Source of the DNA: an uncultured Oscillospiraceae bacterium
Lineage (GTDB): Bacteria; Bacillota; Clostridia; Oscillospirales; Oscillospiraceae
DNA: 30,565 bases
Reading direction: 5' to 3'
NCBI GenBank assembly: GCA_934546685.1
Contig: CAKTEB010000022.1
Span: 1-30,565 of the forward strand
The notes under the pieces were generated by a model. That model saw only the letters and a list, made by a program, of their open reading frames with translations. It ran no database searches and was not told where the DNA came from. The number at the start of each line of letters is the position of its first letter. Positions within the stretch are counted from its first letter, which is position 1. This document shows, piece after piece, positions 20,626 to 28,392 of the stretch. Position numbers and translations under genes: made by a program.

Positions 20626-21342
20626 ATGCAGAAAGCAATCATCGGCAAGAAAGTGGGTATGACCCAGATCTTCGATGAGAGCGGCAAGGTCATTCCGGTT
20701 ACCGTCGTGGAAGCCGGCCCCTGCACCGTTACTCAGCTGAAGACCATGGAAAAGGACGGCTACACCGCAGTGCAGCTGGGCTATCAGGACGTGAAGGAGT
20801 CCAAGCTCACCAAGCCTGAGGCTGGTCATCTCAAGAAGGCCAATGTGGCCATGAAGAAGGTTCTCAAGGAGTTCCGCCTGGAGAACAGCACCCTGCAGGT
20901 CGGCGACGAGGTAAAGGCAGACGTGTTTGCCGCTGGCGACAAGATCGATGTCACCGGTATCTCCAAGGGCCATGGCTATCAGGGCGTTATCAAGCGTTTT
21001 GGCGCACAGCGTACCCCCACCACCCATGGCGGCGGCCCTGTCCACAGACATGCCGGCTCCATGAACTCCTGCTCCACTCCTTCCCGTATCTACAAGGGCA
21101 AGATCGGCGCAGGCCAGATGGGCGTTGATCAGGTCACTGTGCAGAATCTTGATGTTGTGAAGGTAGACGCTGACCTCAACATGATCGTGATTCGCGGCGC
21201 TATCCCCGGCCCCAAGGGCGGCCTGGTGGTGCTGAAGAACACCGTCAAGAACAACAAGGTCAAGCAGGCTGGCGCAGACATCAGCAAGAACCCGCAGAAG
21301 GCTTCCGGACGTAACCCGCAGAAGGCTTCCGCAAGAGGCTAA
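20626..21342 (+). CDS. rplC: Ribosomal protein L3 with C-terminal extension
   Basis: The protein has 238 residues, about 25-30 more than the common 206-212. It begins QKAIIGKKVGMTQIFDESG and has the conserved FGAQRTPTTHGGGPVHRHAGSMN loop, split here by function: it reaches toward the peptidyl transferase centre. The GGLVVLKNTVKNNK end is followed by an extra tail with the octapeptide NPQKASGR/NPQKASAR twice. AGGAGG precedes the start. It is an early assembly protein of the 50S subunit. Confidence 0.97.
   Translation: MQKAIIGKKVGMTQIFDESGKVIPVTVVEAGPCTVTQLKTMEKDGYTAVQLGYQDVKESKLTKPEAGHLKKANVAMKKVLKEFRLENSTLQVGDEVKADVFAAGDKIDVTGISKGHGYQGVIKRFGAQRTPTTHGGGPVHRHAGSMNSCSTPSRIYKGKIGAGQMGVDQVTVQNLDVVKVDADLNMIVIRGAIPGPKGGLVVLKNTVKNNKVKQAGADISKNPQKASGRNPQKASARG
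21289..21330 (+). repeat. 18-bp direct repeat in the 3' end of rplC
   Basis: Identical 18-mers occupy 21289-21306 and 21313-21330, a 24-bp period in frame. They code NPQKAS twice in the L3 tail. Confidence 0.85.
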
Positions 21343-21360
21343 TGGAGAGGAGTGTAATTC

Positions 21361-21984
21361 ATGCCTAAGACGAATGTTTATGATATGACCGGCAAGCAGG
21401 TCGGTGAGATCGAACTCTCCGAAGCCGTGTTTGGCATCGAGCCCAACGCTTCCGTTGTACACGATGTCGTAAAGAATCATCTGGCTAACTGCCGCCAGGG
21501 TACCCAGAGCACCCTGACCCGCGCAGAGGTCAGAGGCGGCGGCATTAAGCCGTGGCGCCAGAAGGGCACCGGCCGCGCAAGACAGGGCTCCATCCGTGCT
21601 CCCCAGTGGACTCACGGCGGCGTCGTGTTTGCCCCCAAGCCCAGAGATTACAGCTACACCCTGAACAAGAAGGTGAAGCGTCTGGCTCTGAAGTCCGCTC
21701 TGTCCGCTAAGGTCGCTTCCGGCGATCTCATCGTTGTGGACGAGATCAAGATGGACGAGGTGAAGACCAAGACCTTCAAGACCTTCCTTAATGCAGTTGG
21801 CGCCGAGAAGAAGGCCATGGTCGTGACCCCCGAGGTCAACCAGAACGTGATCCTCAGCTCCCGGAACATCCCCGGCTGCAACACCACTTTCGCAAACCTC
21901 ATCAATGTCTACGACATCGTGAACTGCAACAAGCTGGTGGTCGACAAGGCTGCTGTGGCTAAGATTGAGGAGGTATTCGCATAA
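21361..21984 (+). CDS. rplD: Ribosomal protein L4
   Basis: The 207-residue protein is of usual length. The extended exit-tunnel loop is recognisable from EVRGGGIKPWRQKGTGRARQG and APQWTHGGVVFAP. The globular C-terminal half includes LIVVDEIKMDEVKTKTF and the N-capped NVYDIVNCNKLVV segment. In E. coli L4 also represses the S10 operon, which makes it a natural suspect for control of the structured leader here. GGAGAGGAG lies before ATG. Its stop overlaps the rplW start (TAATG). Confidence 0.98.
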   Translation: MPKTNVYDMTGKQVGEIELSEAVFGIEPNASVVHDVVKNHLANCRQGTQSTLTRAEVRGGGIKPWRQKGTGRARQGSIRAPQWTHGGVVFAPKPRDYSYTLNKKVKRLALKSALSAKVASGDLIVVDEIKMDEVKTKTFKTFLNAVGAEKKAMVVTPEVNQNVILSSRNIPGCNTTFANLINVYDIVNCNKLVVDKAAVAKIEEVFA

Positions 21985-22280
21985 TGAAGACTGCATATGA
22001 CGTTATCCTTCGTCCTGTGATTACCGAGAAGTCCATGGCCGAGAGCGGCGAGAAGAAGTACGTCTTCGAGGTCGCCACCTCCGCCAACAAGATCGAGATC
22101 AAGCAGGCGATCGCTGAAATTTTCGGTGTAAAGGTCAAGTCCGTGAACACCGTTAAGACCAAGGGCAAGCAGAAGCGCGTGGGCGCAAACCCCATGGGCC
22201 GCACCGCTGCTACCAAGAAGGCTTATGTTGAGCTGACCGAGGACTCCAAGAGCATCGAGTTCTTCGAAGGCATGGTCTAA
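21984..22280 (+). CDS. rplW: Ribosomal protein L23
   Basis: The 98-residue protein shows the L23 pattern YDVILRPVITEKSM, KYVFEVATSANKIEIKQAI and FGVKVKSVNTVKTKGK. L23 sits at the polypeptide exit and contacts trigger factor and SRP. Its start overlaps the rplD stop by one base, and GAGGAGG inside rplD (from 21966) serves as ribosome binding site. Confidence 0.98.
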   Translation: MKTAYDVILRPVITEKSMAESGEKKYVFEVATSANKIEIKQAIAEIFGVKVKSVNTVKTKGKQKRVGANPMGRTAATKKAYVELTEDSKSIEFFEGMV

Positions 22281-22310
22281 TTCAAATCTCAAACAAGGAG
22301 AGAACTAATC

Positions 22311-23144
22311 ATGGCTATTAAAACTTTTAAGCCGACCACGCCGTCTCGCAGAAACATGACCGTATCCGGTTTCGATGGCGTTGATAAGAAGGCGAAACCC
22401 GAGCGCAGCCTTGTGGAGCCCCTCAAGAAGCACGCTGGCCGTAACAGCTACGGCAGAATCACCGTTCGTCATCACGGCGGCGGCAACAAGAGAAAGTACA
22501 GAGTCATCGACTTCAAGCGTGACCTGATCGACGTGCCCGGCAGCGTCCTCCGTCTGGAGTACGACCCCAACCGCAGCGCCTTCATCGCTCTGGTTGACTA
22601 CGGCACCGAGAAGCGCTATATCCTGGCTCCCGTGGGTCTGAAGGCTGGCGACACCGTCCTGTCCTCCACCGCTGCGGACATCAAGCCCGGCAACGCGCTG
22701 CCCATCGCCAACATCCCTGTTGGTACTGTTATCCACAATGTGGAGATCTACCCCGGCCGCGGCGCTCAGCTGGTCCGCTCCGCCGGTACCTCCGCTCAGC
22801 TCATGGCTAAGGACGGCGCTATGGCGCAGATCCGTATGCCCTCCGGCGAGGTCCGTTACATCCGTATGGACTGCAAGGCGACCATCGGCCAGATCGGCAA
22901 CATCGATCATGAGAACGTCCACCTGGGCAAGGCTGGCCGCAAGCGTCACATGGGCATCCGCCCCACCGTCCGCGGCTCTGTTATGAACCCCAATGACCAC
23001 CCCCACGGCGGCGGCGAGGGCAAGAGCCCCGTTGGTCGTCCCGGACCTGTCACTCCCTGGGGCAAGCCTGCTATGGGTTACAAGACCCGCAAGACGAAGA
23101 ACCCCACCGATAAGTTCATCGTCAAGCGCAGAAACAGCAAGTAA
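22311..23144 (+). CDS. rplB: Ribosomal protein L2
   Basis: The 277-residue protein is one of the most conserved parts of the 50S subunit. It has IKTFKPTTPSRRNMTV at the N-terminus, GRNSYGRITVRHHGGGNKRKYR and a conserved C-terminal VMNPNDHPHGGGEGKSP segment including the His needed for peptidyl transferase activity. The end, FIVKRRNSK, is normal. CAAGGAGAG lies upstream of ATG. Confidence 0.98.
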   Translation: MAIKTFKPTTPSRRNMTVSGFDGVDKKAKPERSLVEPLKKHAGRNSYGRITVRHHGGGNKRKYRVIDFKRDLIDVPGSVLRLEYDPNRSAFIALVDYGTEKRYILAPVGLKAGDTVLSSTAADIKPGNALPIANIPVGTVIHNVEIYPGRGAQLVRSAGTSAQLMAKDGAMAQIRMPSGEVRYIRMDCKATIGQIGNIDHENVHLGKAGRKRHMGIRPTVRGSVMNPNDHPHGGGEGKSPVGRPGPVTPWGKPAMGYKTRKTKNPTDKFIVKRRNSK

Positions 23145-23156
23145 GGAGGAAATACA

Positions 23157-23435
23157 ATGAGCAGAAGCATTAAAAAAGGCCCTTTCGTAGCTCCTGAGCT
23201 GTACAAGCGCGTCGAGGAACTCAACAAGGCCAATGAGAAAAAGGTGCTCAAGACCTGGTCCAGAGCATCCACCATTTTCCCCTCCTTCGTCGGCCACACC
23301 ATCGCCGTCCACGACGGCCGCAAGCATGTTCCCGTGTATGTCACCGAGGACATGGTTGGCCACAAGCTGGGCGAATTTGCTCCCACCAGAACCTTCAGAG
23401 GTCATTCTGGCAGCAAGACCACCAATACAAAGTAA
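23157..23435 (+). CDS. rpsS: Ribosomal protein S19
   Basis: The 92-residue protein contains SRSIKKGPFV, the TWSRASTIFPSFVGHTIAVHDG core and HKLGEFAPTRTFRGH. S19 is in the 30S head next to S13. AAGGAGG lies 6 nt before the start; spacing to rplB is 12 nt. Confidence 0.98.
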   Translation: MSRSIKKGPFVAPELYKRVEELNKANEKKVLKTWSRASTIFPSFVGHTIAVHDGRKHVPVYVTEDMVGHKLGEFAPTRTFRGHSGSKTTNTK

Positions 23436-23449
23436 GGAGGAAGCGTTAA

Positions 23450-23785
23450 ATGGAAGCGAAAGCACATCTGAGTTACGCCCGCATTTCTCCCCGCAAGGTC
23501 CAGATCGTCTGCGATCTGATCCGCGGCAAGGATGTTAAGACTGCGGCCGCAATTCTTATGCAGACCCCCAAGGCTGCTTCTGAGCTTCTCCTGAAGCTCC
23601 TGAACAGCGCAGTGGCCAATGCAGAGAATAACCACGGTATGGATGTAGATAAGCTCTATGTGTCTGCTGTGTCCGCCGATCCCGGCCCCATCCTGAAGCG
23701 GGCCATGCCTCGCGCGCAGGGCAGATCCTACAGAATCAACAAGAGAACTTCTCACATCACCGTCGTGGTCAGCGAGAAGGATTAA
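23450..23785 (+). CDS. rplV: Ribosomal protein L22
   Basis: The 111-residue protein begins EAKAHLSYARISPRKVQ and has the tunnel-lining hairpin in DPGPILKRAMPRAQGRSYRIN, ending with HITVVVSEKD. It forms part of the constriction of the exit tunnel with L4. AAGGAGG precedes the start. Confidence 0.98.
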   Translation: MEAKAHLSYARISPRKVQIVCDLIRGKDVKTAAAILMQTPKAASELLLKLLNSAVANAENNHGMDVDKLYVSAVSADPGPILKRAMPRAQGRSYRINKRTSHITVVVSEKD

Positions 23786-23799
23786 GCAGGAGGTAACTT

Positions 23800-24561
23800 A
23801 TGGGACAGAAAGTTAATCCCCATGGACTGCGCGTTGGCGTAATCAAGGATTGGGACTCTCGCTGGTATGCTCGCGAGGATAAGGTTGGTGATCTGGTAGT
23901 TGAGGATTACAACATCCGCAAGTACCTGAAGAGCACTCTGTACTCCGCTGGCATTGCCAAGATCGAGATTGAAAGAGATAACGCGAACAAGGTTCGCATC
24001 AACATCCACTGCTCCCGCCCCGGCGTCGTGATCGGCAAGGGCGGCAGCGAGATCGAGAAGCTGCGCCTGAAGCTGGAGGCCATGCTGAAGAAGCCCGTGA
24101 ACGTCAACATCGTTGAGGTTCGCAGCCCCGACATGAACGCACAGCTGGTGGCCGAGAACATCGCCGCTCAGCTGGAGAAGCGTATCGGCTACCGCAGAGC
24201 CATGAAGAAGGCCATGCAGAACGCCACTCGCCTGGGCGCCAAGGGCATCAAGGTTACCTGCGGCGGCCGCCTCGGCGGCGCTGAGATCGCCCGCAGCGAG
24301 ACCTATCACGAGGGCACCATTCCCCTGCAGACCATCCGTGCTGACATCGACTACGGCTTCACCGAGGCCAACACCACCTACGGTAAGATCGGCGTCAAGG
24401 TTTGGATCTACAAGGGCGAGGTTCTCAACTCCACGCTCCGTGAGACCAAGGTTGAGCAGCCCAGACGTGAGCGCAGAAACAATGACCGTCGTGGCGACCG
24501 CCGCGGCAACAGAAACTACGGCAACAGAAATAACAGCCGGAGGGAAGGAGGCAACCGCTAA
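23800..24561 (+). CDS. rpsC: Ribosomal protein S3 with Arg/Asn-rich tail
   Basis: The 253-residue protein has the N-terminal GQKVNPHGLRVGVIKDWDS, the KH motif VVIGKGGSEIEKLR near residue 70 and the C-terminal domain with GIKVTCGGRLGGAEIAR and KVWIYKGEV. The last about 33 residues, after VEQPRRERRNN, are almost only Arg, Asn, Asp and Gly with spaced Tyr. The usual core ends near here, so this is an added, disordered, RNA-binding-like tail. CAGGAGG precedes the start. The stop overlaps rplP (TAATG). Confidence 0.97.
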   Translation: MGQKVNPHGLRVGVIKDWDSRWYAREDKVGDLVVEDYNIRKYLKSTLYSAGIAKIEIERDNANKVRINIHCSRPGVVIGKGGSEIEKLRLKLEAMLKKPVNVNIVEVRSPDMNAQLVAENIAAQLEKRIGYRRAMKKAMQNATRLGAKGIKVTCGGRLGGAEIARSETYHEGTIPLQTIRADIDYGFTEANTTYGKIGVKVWIYKGEVLNSTLRETKVEQPRRERRNNDRRGDRRGNRNYGNRNNSRREGGNR

Positions 24562-24995
24562 TGCTTCTGCCTAAGAGAGTTAAATACCGCAAGCAGCAGA
24601 GAGGCCGCATGAAGGGCGCTGCTTCCCGCGGAAATTTCGTGGCTTACGGCGATTACGGCATTGCCGCTTGTGAGCCCGGCTGGATCACCAGCAATCAGAT
24701 CGAGGCCGCCCGTGTGGCCATGACCCGTTACACCAAGCGTGGCGGTAAGGTCTGGATCAAGATTTTCCCTGACAAGCCCGTTTCCAAGAAGGCTATCGGT
24801 ACTCGAATGGGTTCCGGTAAGGGCGGCCCCGAGTTCTGGGTCGCAGTTGTGAAGCCCGGCAAAGTCATGTTTGAGATCGGCGGCGTTTCCGAAGAGGTCG
24901 CCAAGGAAGCACTTCGTCTTGCTATCCACAAGCTGCCTGTCAAGTGCAAGATCGTGGCTAAGGAAGACACCGAGTCCGGAAATGGTGGTGAATAA
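24561..24995 (+). CDS. rplP: Ribosomal protein L16
   Basis: The 144-residue protein has MLLPKRVKYRKQQRGRMKG, GNFVAYGDYGI and the RMGSGKGGPEFWVAVVKPG segment near the tRNA path. The Arg hydroxylated in some bacteria lies in this last region (T-R-M-G). AAGGAGG within the end of rpsC (about 24545-24551) is its ribosome binding site. Its stop overlaps the rpmC start. Confidence 0.98.
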   Translation: MLLPKRVKYRKQQRGRMKGAASRGNFVAYGDYGIAACEPGWITSNQIEAARVAMTRYTKRGGKVWIKIFPDKPVSKKAIGTRMGSGKGGPEFWVAVVKPGKVMFEIGGVSEEVAKEALRLAIHKLPVKCKIVAKEDTESGNGGE

Positions 24996-25198
24996 TGATG
25001 AAGGCAAATGAATTACGGGACAAGACCACCGCAGAGCTCGAGGCGCAGCTGACTTCTCTGAAGAAGGACCTGTTCTTCCTGCGGATGCAGCATGCAACCA
25101 ACCAGCTGGATAACCCTCTGAAGATCCAGACTGTCAAGAAGGACATTGCCCGAGTCAAGACTATTTTACGCGAAAGGGAGCTTCGGACCGAAGCCTAA
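24995..25198 (+). CDS. rpmC: Ribosomal protein L29
   Basis: The 67-residue two-helix protein has MKANELRDKTTAELEAQL, KKDLFFLRMQHATNQLDNP and KKDIARVKTILRERE, all typical. Two ATG codons in tandem (24995 and 24998) could start it; the first overlaps the rplP stop as TAATG. L29 is near the exit tunnel beside L23. Confidence 0.97.
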   Translation: MMKANELRDKTTAELEAQLTSLKKDLFFLRMQHATNQLDNPLKIQTVKKDIARVKTILRERELRTEA

Positions 25199-25212
25199 GG
25201 AGGTAAACTCAA

Positions 25213-25473
25213 GTGGAAGATACAAGAGCTTTCCGCAAAACCAGGGTTGGCACCGTCGTCTCCAATAAGATGGATAAGACAATCGTGGTTGCGATCGAGG
25301 ACAGCGTACAGCATGCCCTCTACAAGAAGACGATCAAGAGAACCTACAAGCTCAAGGCGCATGACGAGAACAACGAGTGCGGCATCGGCGATACCGTCCG
25401 CGTGATGGAGACTCGTCCCCTGTCCAAGGACAAGCGCTGGAGACTGGTAGAGATTATCGAAAAAGCGAAGTAA
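25213..25473 (+). CDS. rpsQ: Ribosomal protein S17
   Basis: The 86-residue protein starts with GTG, well supported by AAGGAGG at 25197-25203. It shows RVGTVVSNKMDKTIVVAIE, the YKKTIKRTYKLKAHDENN loop and DTVRVMETRPLSKDKRWRLV. It binds 16S rRNA helix 11 and is a primary 30S assembly protein. Confidence 0.97.
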   Translation: MEDTRAFRKTRVGTVVSNKMDKTIVVAIEDSVQHALYKKTIKRTYKLKAHDENNECGIGDTVRVMETRPLSKDKRWRLVEIIEKAK

Positions 25474-25486
25474 GGAGGCCGGTTCG

Positions 25487-25855
25487 ATGATTCAGCAGGA
25501 AAGTTACCTGAAGGTTGCCGACAATACCGGCGCCAAGGAAATTAAGTGCATCCGCGTTCTGGGCGGCTCCAAGCGCAAGTACGGCAACATCGGCGACGTC
25601 ATCGTTGCTTCCGTTCGCAAGGCTGCTCCCGGCGGCACTGTGAAGAAGGGCGAGGTCGTCAAGGCTGTCATCGTCCGTACCTGCCGCGGCGTCCGCCGTG
25701 CAGACGGCACCTATGTGCGCTTTGACGAGAACGCAGCCGTTCTCATTAAGGACGACAAGAACCCCAGAGGCACCCGTATCTTTGGGCCTGTGGCAAGAGA
25801 GCTCCGCGACAAGGACTACATGAAGATCCTGTCCCTGGCTCCGGAAGTCATTTAA
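25487..25855 (+). CDS. rplN: Ribosomal protein L14
   Basis: The 122-residue protein begins MIQQESYLKVADNTGAKEI and has the conserved VRKAAPGGTVKKGEVVKAV, the FDENAAVLIKDDKNPRGTRIFGPVARELR stretch, and the end KILSLAPEVI. AAGGAGG precedes ATG. L14 lies at the subunit interface. Confidence 0.98.
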   Translation: MIQQESYLKVADNTGAKEIKCIRVLGGSKRKYGNIGDVIVASVRKAAPGGTVKKGEVVKAVIVRTCRGVRRADGTYVRFDENAAVLIKDDKNPRGTRIFGPVARELRDKDYMKILSLAPEVI

Positions 25856-25867
25856 GGGGGTACCTAG

Positions 25868-26185
25868 ATGAAGATCAAAACGAATGATACAGTCGTTGTC
25901 CTGTCCGGCAAGGATAAGGGCAAGCAGGGCAAGGTTCTCTCCACCATGCCCACCGTTGGTAAGGTCCTGGTCGAGGGCATCAACATGGCCGACTGCCATG
26001 TGCGCGCTACCCGTCAGGATCAGGAGAGCGGCATTATCCGCAAGGCCATCCCCCTGAGAGCCTCCAAGGTCATGCTGGTCTGCCCCAAGTGCGGCAAGGC
26101 CACCCGCATCGGCCACGGCTCCGTAGAGGAGAACGGCAAGACCAAGTCCGTCCGCATTTGCAAGAAGTGCGGCGAGCAGATCTAA
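25868..26185 (+). CDS. rplX: Ribosomal protein L24 with zinc ribbon
   Basis: The 105-residue protein has the KOW motif DTVVVLSGKDKGKQGKVL at the N-terminus. The C-terminal half carries CPKCGK and CKKCGE, four cysteines spaced as a zinc ribbon. L24 starts 50S assembly. AAGGGGG lies upstream of ATG; the four-Cys form implies normal zinc supply. Confidence 0.97.
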   Translation: MKIKTNDTVVVLSGKDKGKQGKVLSTMPTVGKVLVEGINMADCHVRATRQDQESGIIRKAIPLRASKVMLVCPKCGKATRIGHGSVEENGKTKSVRICKKCGEQI

Positions 26186-26201
26186 GAAAGGAGCGTATAG
26201 A

Positions 26202-26741
26202 ATGCCTACTTTGAAGGATAAGTATAAAGCTGAGATCGCTCCTGCTCTGATGACCAAGTTCCAGTACAAGAGCGTTATGGAGATCCCCAAGATCGACAAG
26301 GTTGTCATTAACGTCGGTTCCTCCGAGGCTAAGGACAACGCCAAGGTCGTCGAGGCGATCATCAATGACATTACCGCCATCACCGGCCAGAAGGCTGTCC
26401 CCACCAAGGCTAAGAAGTCCGTTGCAAACTTCAAGGTCCGTGAGGGTCAGACCGTCGGCGTGAAGGTCACCCTCCGTCAGGACAAGATGTGGGAGTTCCT
26501 GGACCGTCTGTTCAACGTGGCGCTGCCCCGTGTCCGTGACTTCCGGGGCATCAACCCCAACTCCTTCGATGGCAGAGGCAACTACTGCTTCGGCATCAAG
26601 GAGCAGCTGATCTTCCCTGAGATCGAGTACGATAAGGTAGACGCCATCCGCGGCATGGACATCGTGATCTGCACCACTGCCAAGACGGATGAAGAGGCAA
26701 AAGAGCTGCTGACCATGGTGGGCGCTCCCTTCTACAACTAA
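26202..26741 (+). CDS. rplE: Ribosomal protein L5
   Basis: The 179-residue protein has LKDKYKAEIAPALMTKF, IDKVVINVGSSEAKDN, the TGQKAVPTKAKKSVANFKVREG segment and RDFRGINPNSFDGRGNYCFGIKEQ. It carries 5S rRNA together with L18. GAAAGGAG precedes the start. Confidence 0.98.
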   Translation: MPTLKDKYKAEIAPALMTKFQYKSVMEIPKIDKVVINVGSSEAKDNAKVVEAIINDITAITGQKAVPTKAKKSVANFKVREGQTVGVKVTLRQDKMWEFLDRLFNVALPRVRDFRGINPNSFDGRGNYCFGIKEQLIFPEIEYDKVDAIRGMDIVICTTAKTDEEAKELLTMVGAPFYN

Positions 26742-26756
26742 TCGGAGGATGAAGTA

Positions 26757-26942
26757 ATGGCTAGAAAGTCTATGGTAATGAAGCAGCAGAAGGACCCCAA
26801 GTTCTCTACTCGCTACTATAACCGCTGCAAGATCTGCGGCAGACCCCACGCGTATCTGCGCAACTACGGCATCTGCCGTATTTGCTTCAGAGAGCTCGCC
26901 TACAAGGGCCAGATCCCTGGCGTCAAGAAGGCAAGCTGGTAA
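26757..26942 (+). CDS. rpsZ: Ribosomal protein S14, zinc-binding type
   Basis: The 61-residue short form has CKICGRPH and CRICFRELA, four zinc ligands, and the typical end GQIPGVKKASW. The short zinc form (type Z) is standard in many Firmicutes. CGGAGG precedes ATG. A 99-nt structured gap follows. Confidence 0.98.
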   Translation: MARKSMVMKQQKDPKFSTRYYNRCKICGRPHAYLRNYGICRICFRELAYKGQIPGVKKASW

Positions 26943-26951
26943 TATTCGGAC

Positions 26952-27018
26952 GCCGGAAGTCTTCCCGTTCACTCCGGGCGGGATGATACTCCGGCTGTCA
27001 CCACAGACGAAAGTCTGT
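26952..27018 (+). promoter_or_regulatory. Structured RNA in the rpsZ-rpsH spacer
   Basis: An outer stem (26952-26960 with 26988-26995, one bulged A) encloses an inner stem TCCCG/CGGGA (26963-26967 with 26979-26983). A second hairpin follows (27003-27008 with 27013-27018) with a GAAA tetraloop. The rpsH ribosome binding site lies just downstream. No T-run is present. Confidence 0.6.
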
Positions 27019-27041
27019 AATTCATAACAGGAGGTTCACAA

Positions 27042-27437
27042 ATGCAAATCACAGATCCTATCGCTGATATGCTCACCCGTATCAGAAACGCCAACAATGC
27101 CAAGCATGAGTCCGTGAATGTGCCCGCTTCCAAGCTGAAGCTGGCCATCGCCAAGATCCTCTTCGAGGAGGGCTATATCAAGTCCTACCAGTTCGTTGAG
27201 GACGGCTGCCAGGGTACCATTAAGATCACCCTGAAGTATCTGGGCAAGGAGAAGGTCATCACCGGCCTCCGCCGTGTGTCTAAGCCCGGCCTGCGTATGT
27301 ACGTCGGCGCCGACGAGATGCCCAAGGTGCTCCGCGGCCTCGGTATCGCTATTGTTTCCACGTCCAAGGGCGTCATGACCGACAAGGAAGCCCGCAAGCT
27401 CCATGTCGGCGGCGAAGTCCTGGCGTTTGTATGGTAA
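27042..27437 (+). CDS. rpsH: Ribosomal protein S8
   Basis: The 131-residue protein begins QITDPIADMLTRIRNANNA and ends with the conserved GVMTDKEARKLHVGGEVLAFVW, with RRVSKPGLRMYV in between. S8 binds 16S rRNA helix 21 and represses the spc operon in E. coli by binding its mRNA. The structured spacer just upstream may therefore be a target. ACAGGAGG precedes the start. Confidence 0.98.
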   Translation: MQITDPIADMLTRIRNANNAKHESVNVPASKLKLAIAKILFEEGYIKSYQFVEDGCQGTIKITLKYLGKEKVITGLRRVSKPGLRMYVGADEMPKVLRGLGIAIVSTSKGVMTDKEARKLHVGGEVLAFVW

Positions 27438-27452
27438 AGGAGGTAAATCTGT

Positions 27453-27998
27453 ATGTCTCGTATCGGCAGAATGCCTATCACAGTACCTGCAGGCGTTGAA
27501 GTCACCATCGGCGATGGAAATGTTGTTACGGTCAAGGGCCCCAAGGGTACCCTCACCAAGACCATGAATCCCGCTATGACCATCACCTGCCAGGACGGCG
27601 CCATCCATGTGACCCGCCCCAACGATGAGAAGCTCAACCGCAGCCTCCACGGCCTGACCCGCACCCTGCTCCACAACATGGTCATCGGTGTGACCGAGGG
27701 CTACAAGAAGGAGCTGGAGGTCAACGGCGTTGGCTACAGAGTTGAGAAGAAGGGCAAGCAGCTGGTCATGAAGCTGGGCTTCTCCCACGATGTCACCGTG
27801 GACGAGGTGGACGGCATCACCATCGATGTGCCCGCCAACAACAAGATCATCATCAACGGCATTGACAAGCAGCAGGTTGGTCAGTTCGCCGCTGAGGTGA
27901 GAGGTAAGAGACCCCCCGAGCCTTACAAGGGCAAGGGTATCAAATACGTCGATGAGGTCGTCCGCCGCAAGGAAGGCAAGACCGGCGGTAAGAAGTAA
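27453..27998 (+). CDS. rplF: Ribosomal protein L6
   Basis: The 181-residue protein has SRIGRMPITVPAGVEV, VKGPKGTL, the TRTLLHNMVIGVTEGY helix and the end VRGKRPPEPYKGKGIKY, the conserved C-terminal signature. It lies near the factor-binding site. AAAGGAGG precedes ATG. Confidence 0.98.
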   Translation: MSRIGRMPITVPAGVEVTIGDGNVVTVKGPKGTLTKTMNPAMTITCQDGAIHVTRPNDEKLNRSLHGLTRTLLHNMVIGVTEGYKKELEVNGVGYRVEKKGKQLVMKLGFSHDVTVDEVDGITIDVPANNKIIINGIDKQQVGQFAAEVRGKRPPEPYKGKGIKYVDEVVRRKEGKTGGKK

Positions 27999-28014
27999 TA
28001 GGAGGTGTGCCTAA

Positions 28015-28374
28015 ATGATTAAGAAACCTAACACGAATGCGCAGCGTCTCAAGCGTCATAAGAGAGTGCGCGGCAAGATCTCCGGCACCCCCGAGAGACC
28101 TCGCCTGAACGTGTTCCGCAGCAATGCGAACATCTATGCGCAGATCATTGACGACGTTAACGGCGTCACTCTGGTCTCCGCTTCTACACTGGATAAGTCC
28201 ATCGAAGGCCCCACCGGCAACAAGGAAGCCGCCCGCAAGGTCGGCGCCCTGATCGCTGAGCGTGCGAAGGCCAAGGGCATTGAGAATGTGGTCTTTGACC
28301 GCGGCGGCTATATCTATCATGGCCGTGTGCAGGAACTGGCCGAGGGCGCCCGTGAAGGCGGCCTGGATTTTTAA
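28015..28374 (+). CDS. rplR: Ribosomal protein L18
   Basis: The 119-residue protein has RHKRVRGKISGTPERPRLNVFRS, IYAQIIDDVNGVTLVSAST and the end FDRGGYIYHGRVQELAEGAREGGLDF. It binds 5S rRNA with L5. TAGGAGG lies upstream of the start. Confidence 0.98.
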   Translation: MIKKPNTNAQRLKRHKRVRGKISGTPERPRLNVFRSNANIYAQIIDDVNGVTLVSASTLDKSIEGPTGNKEAARKVGALIAERAKAKGIENVVFDRGGYIYHGRVQELAEGAREGGLDF

Positions 28375-28392
28375 GGGGAGGAGGACAAGTTA

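Noticed and set aside
20548..21996. 482-codon open frame on the minus strand
   Set aside because: Shadow of rplC and rplD in a well-established operon.
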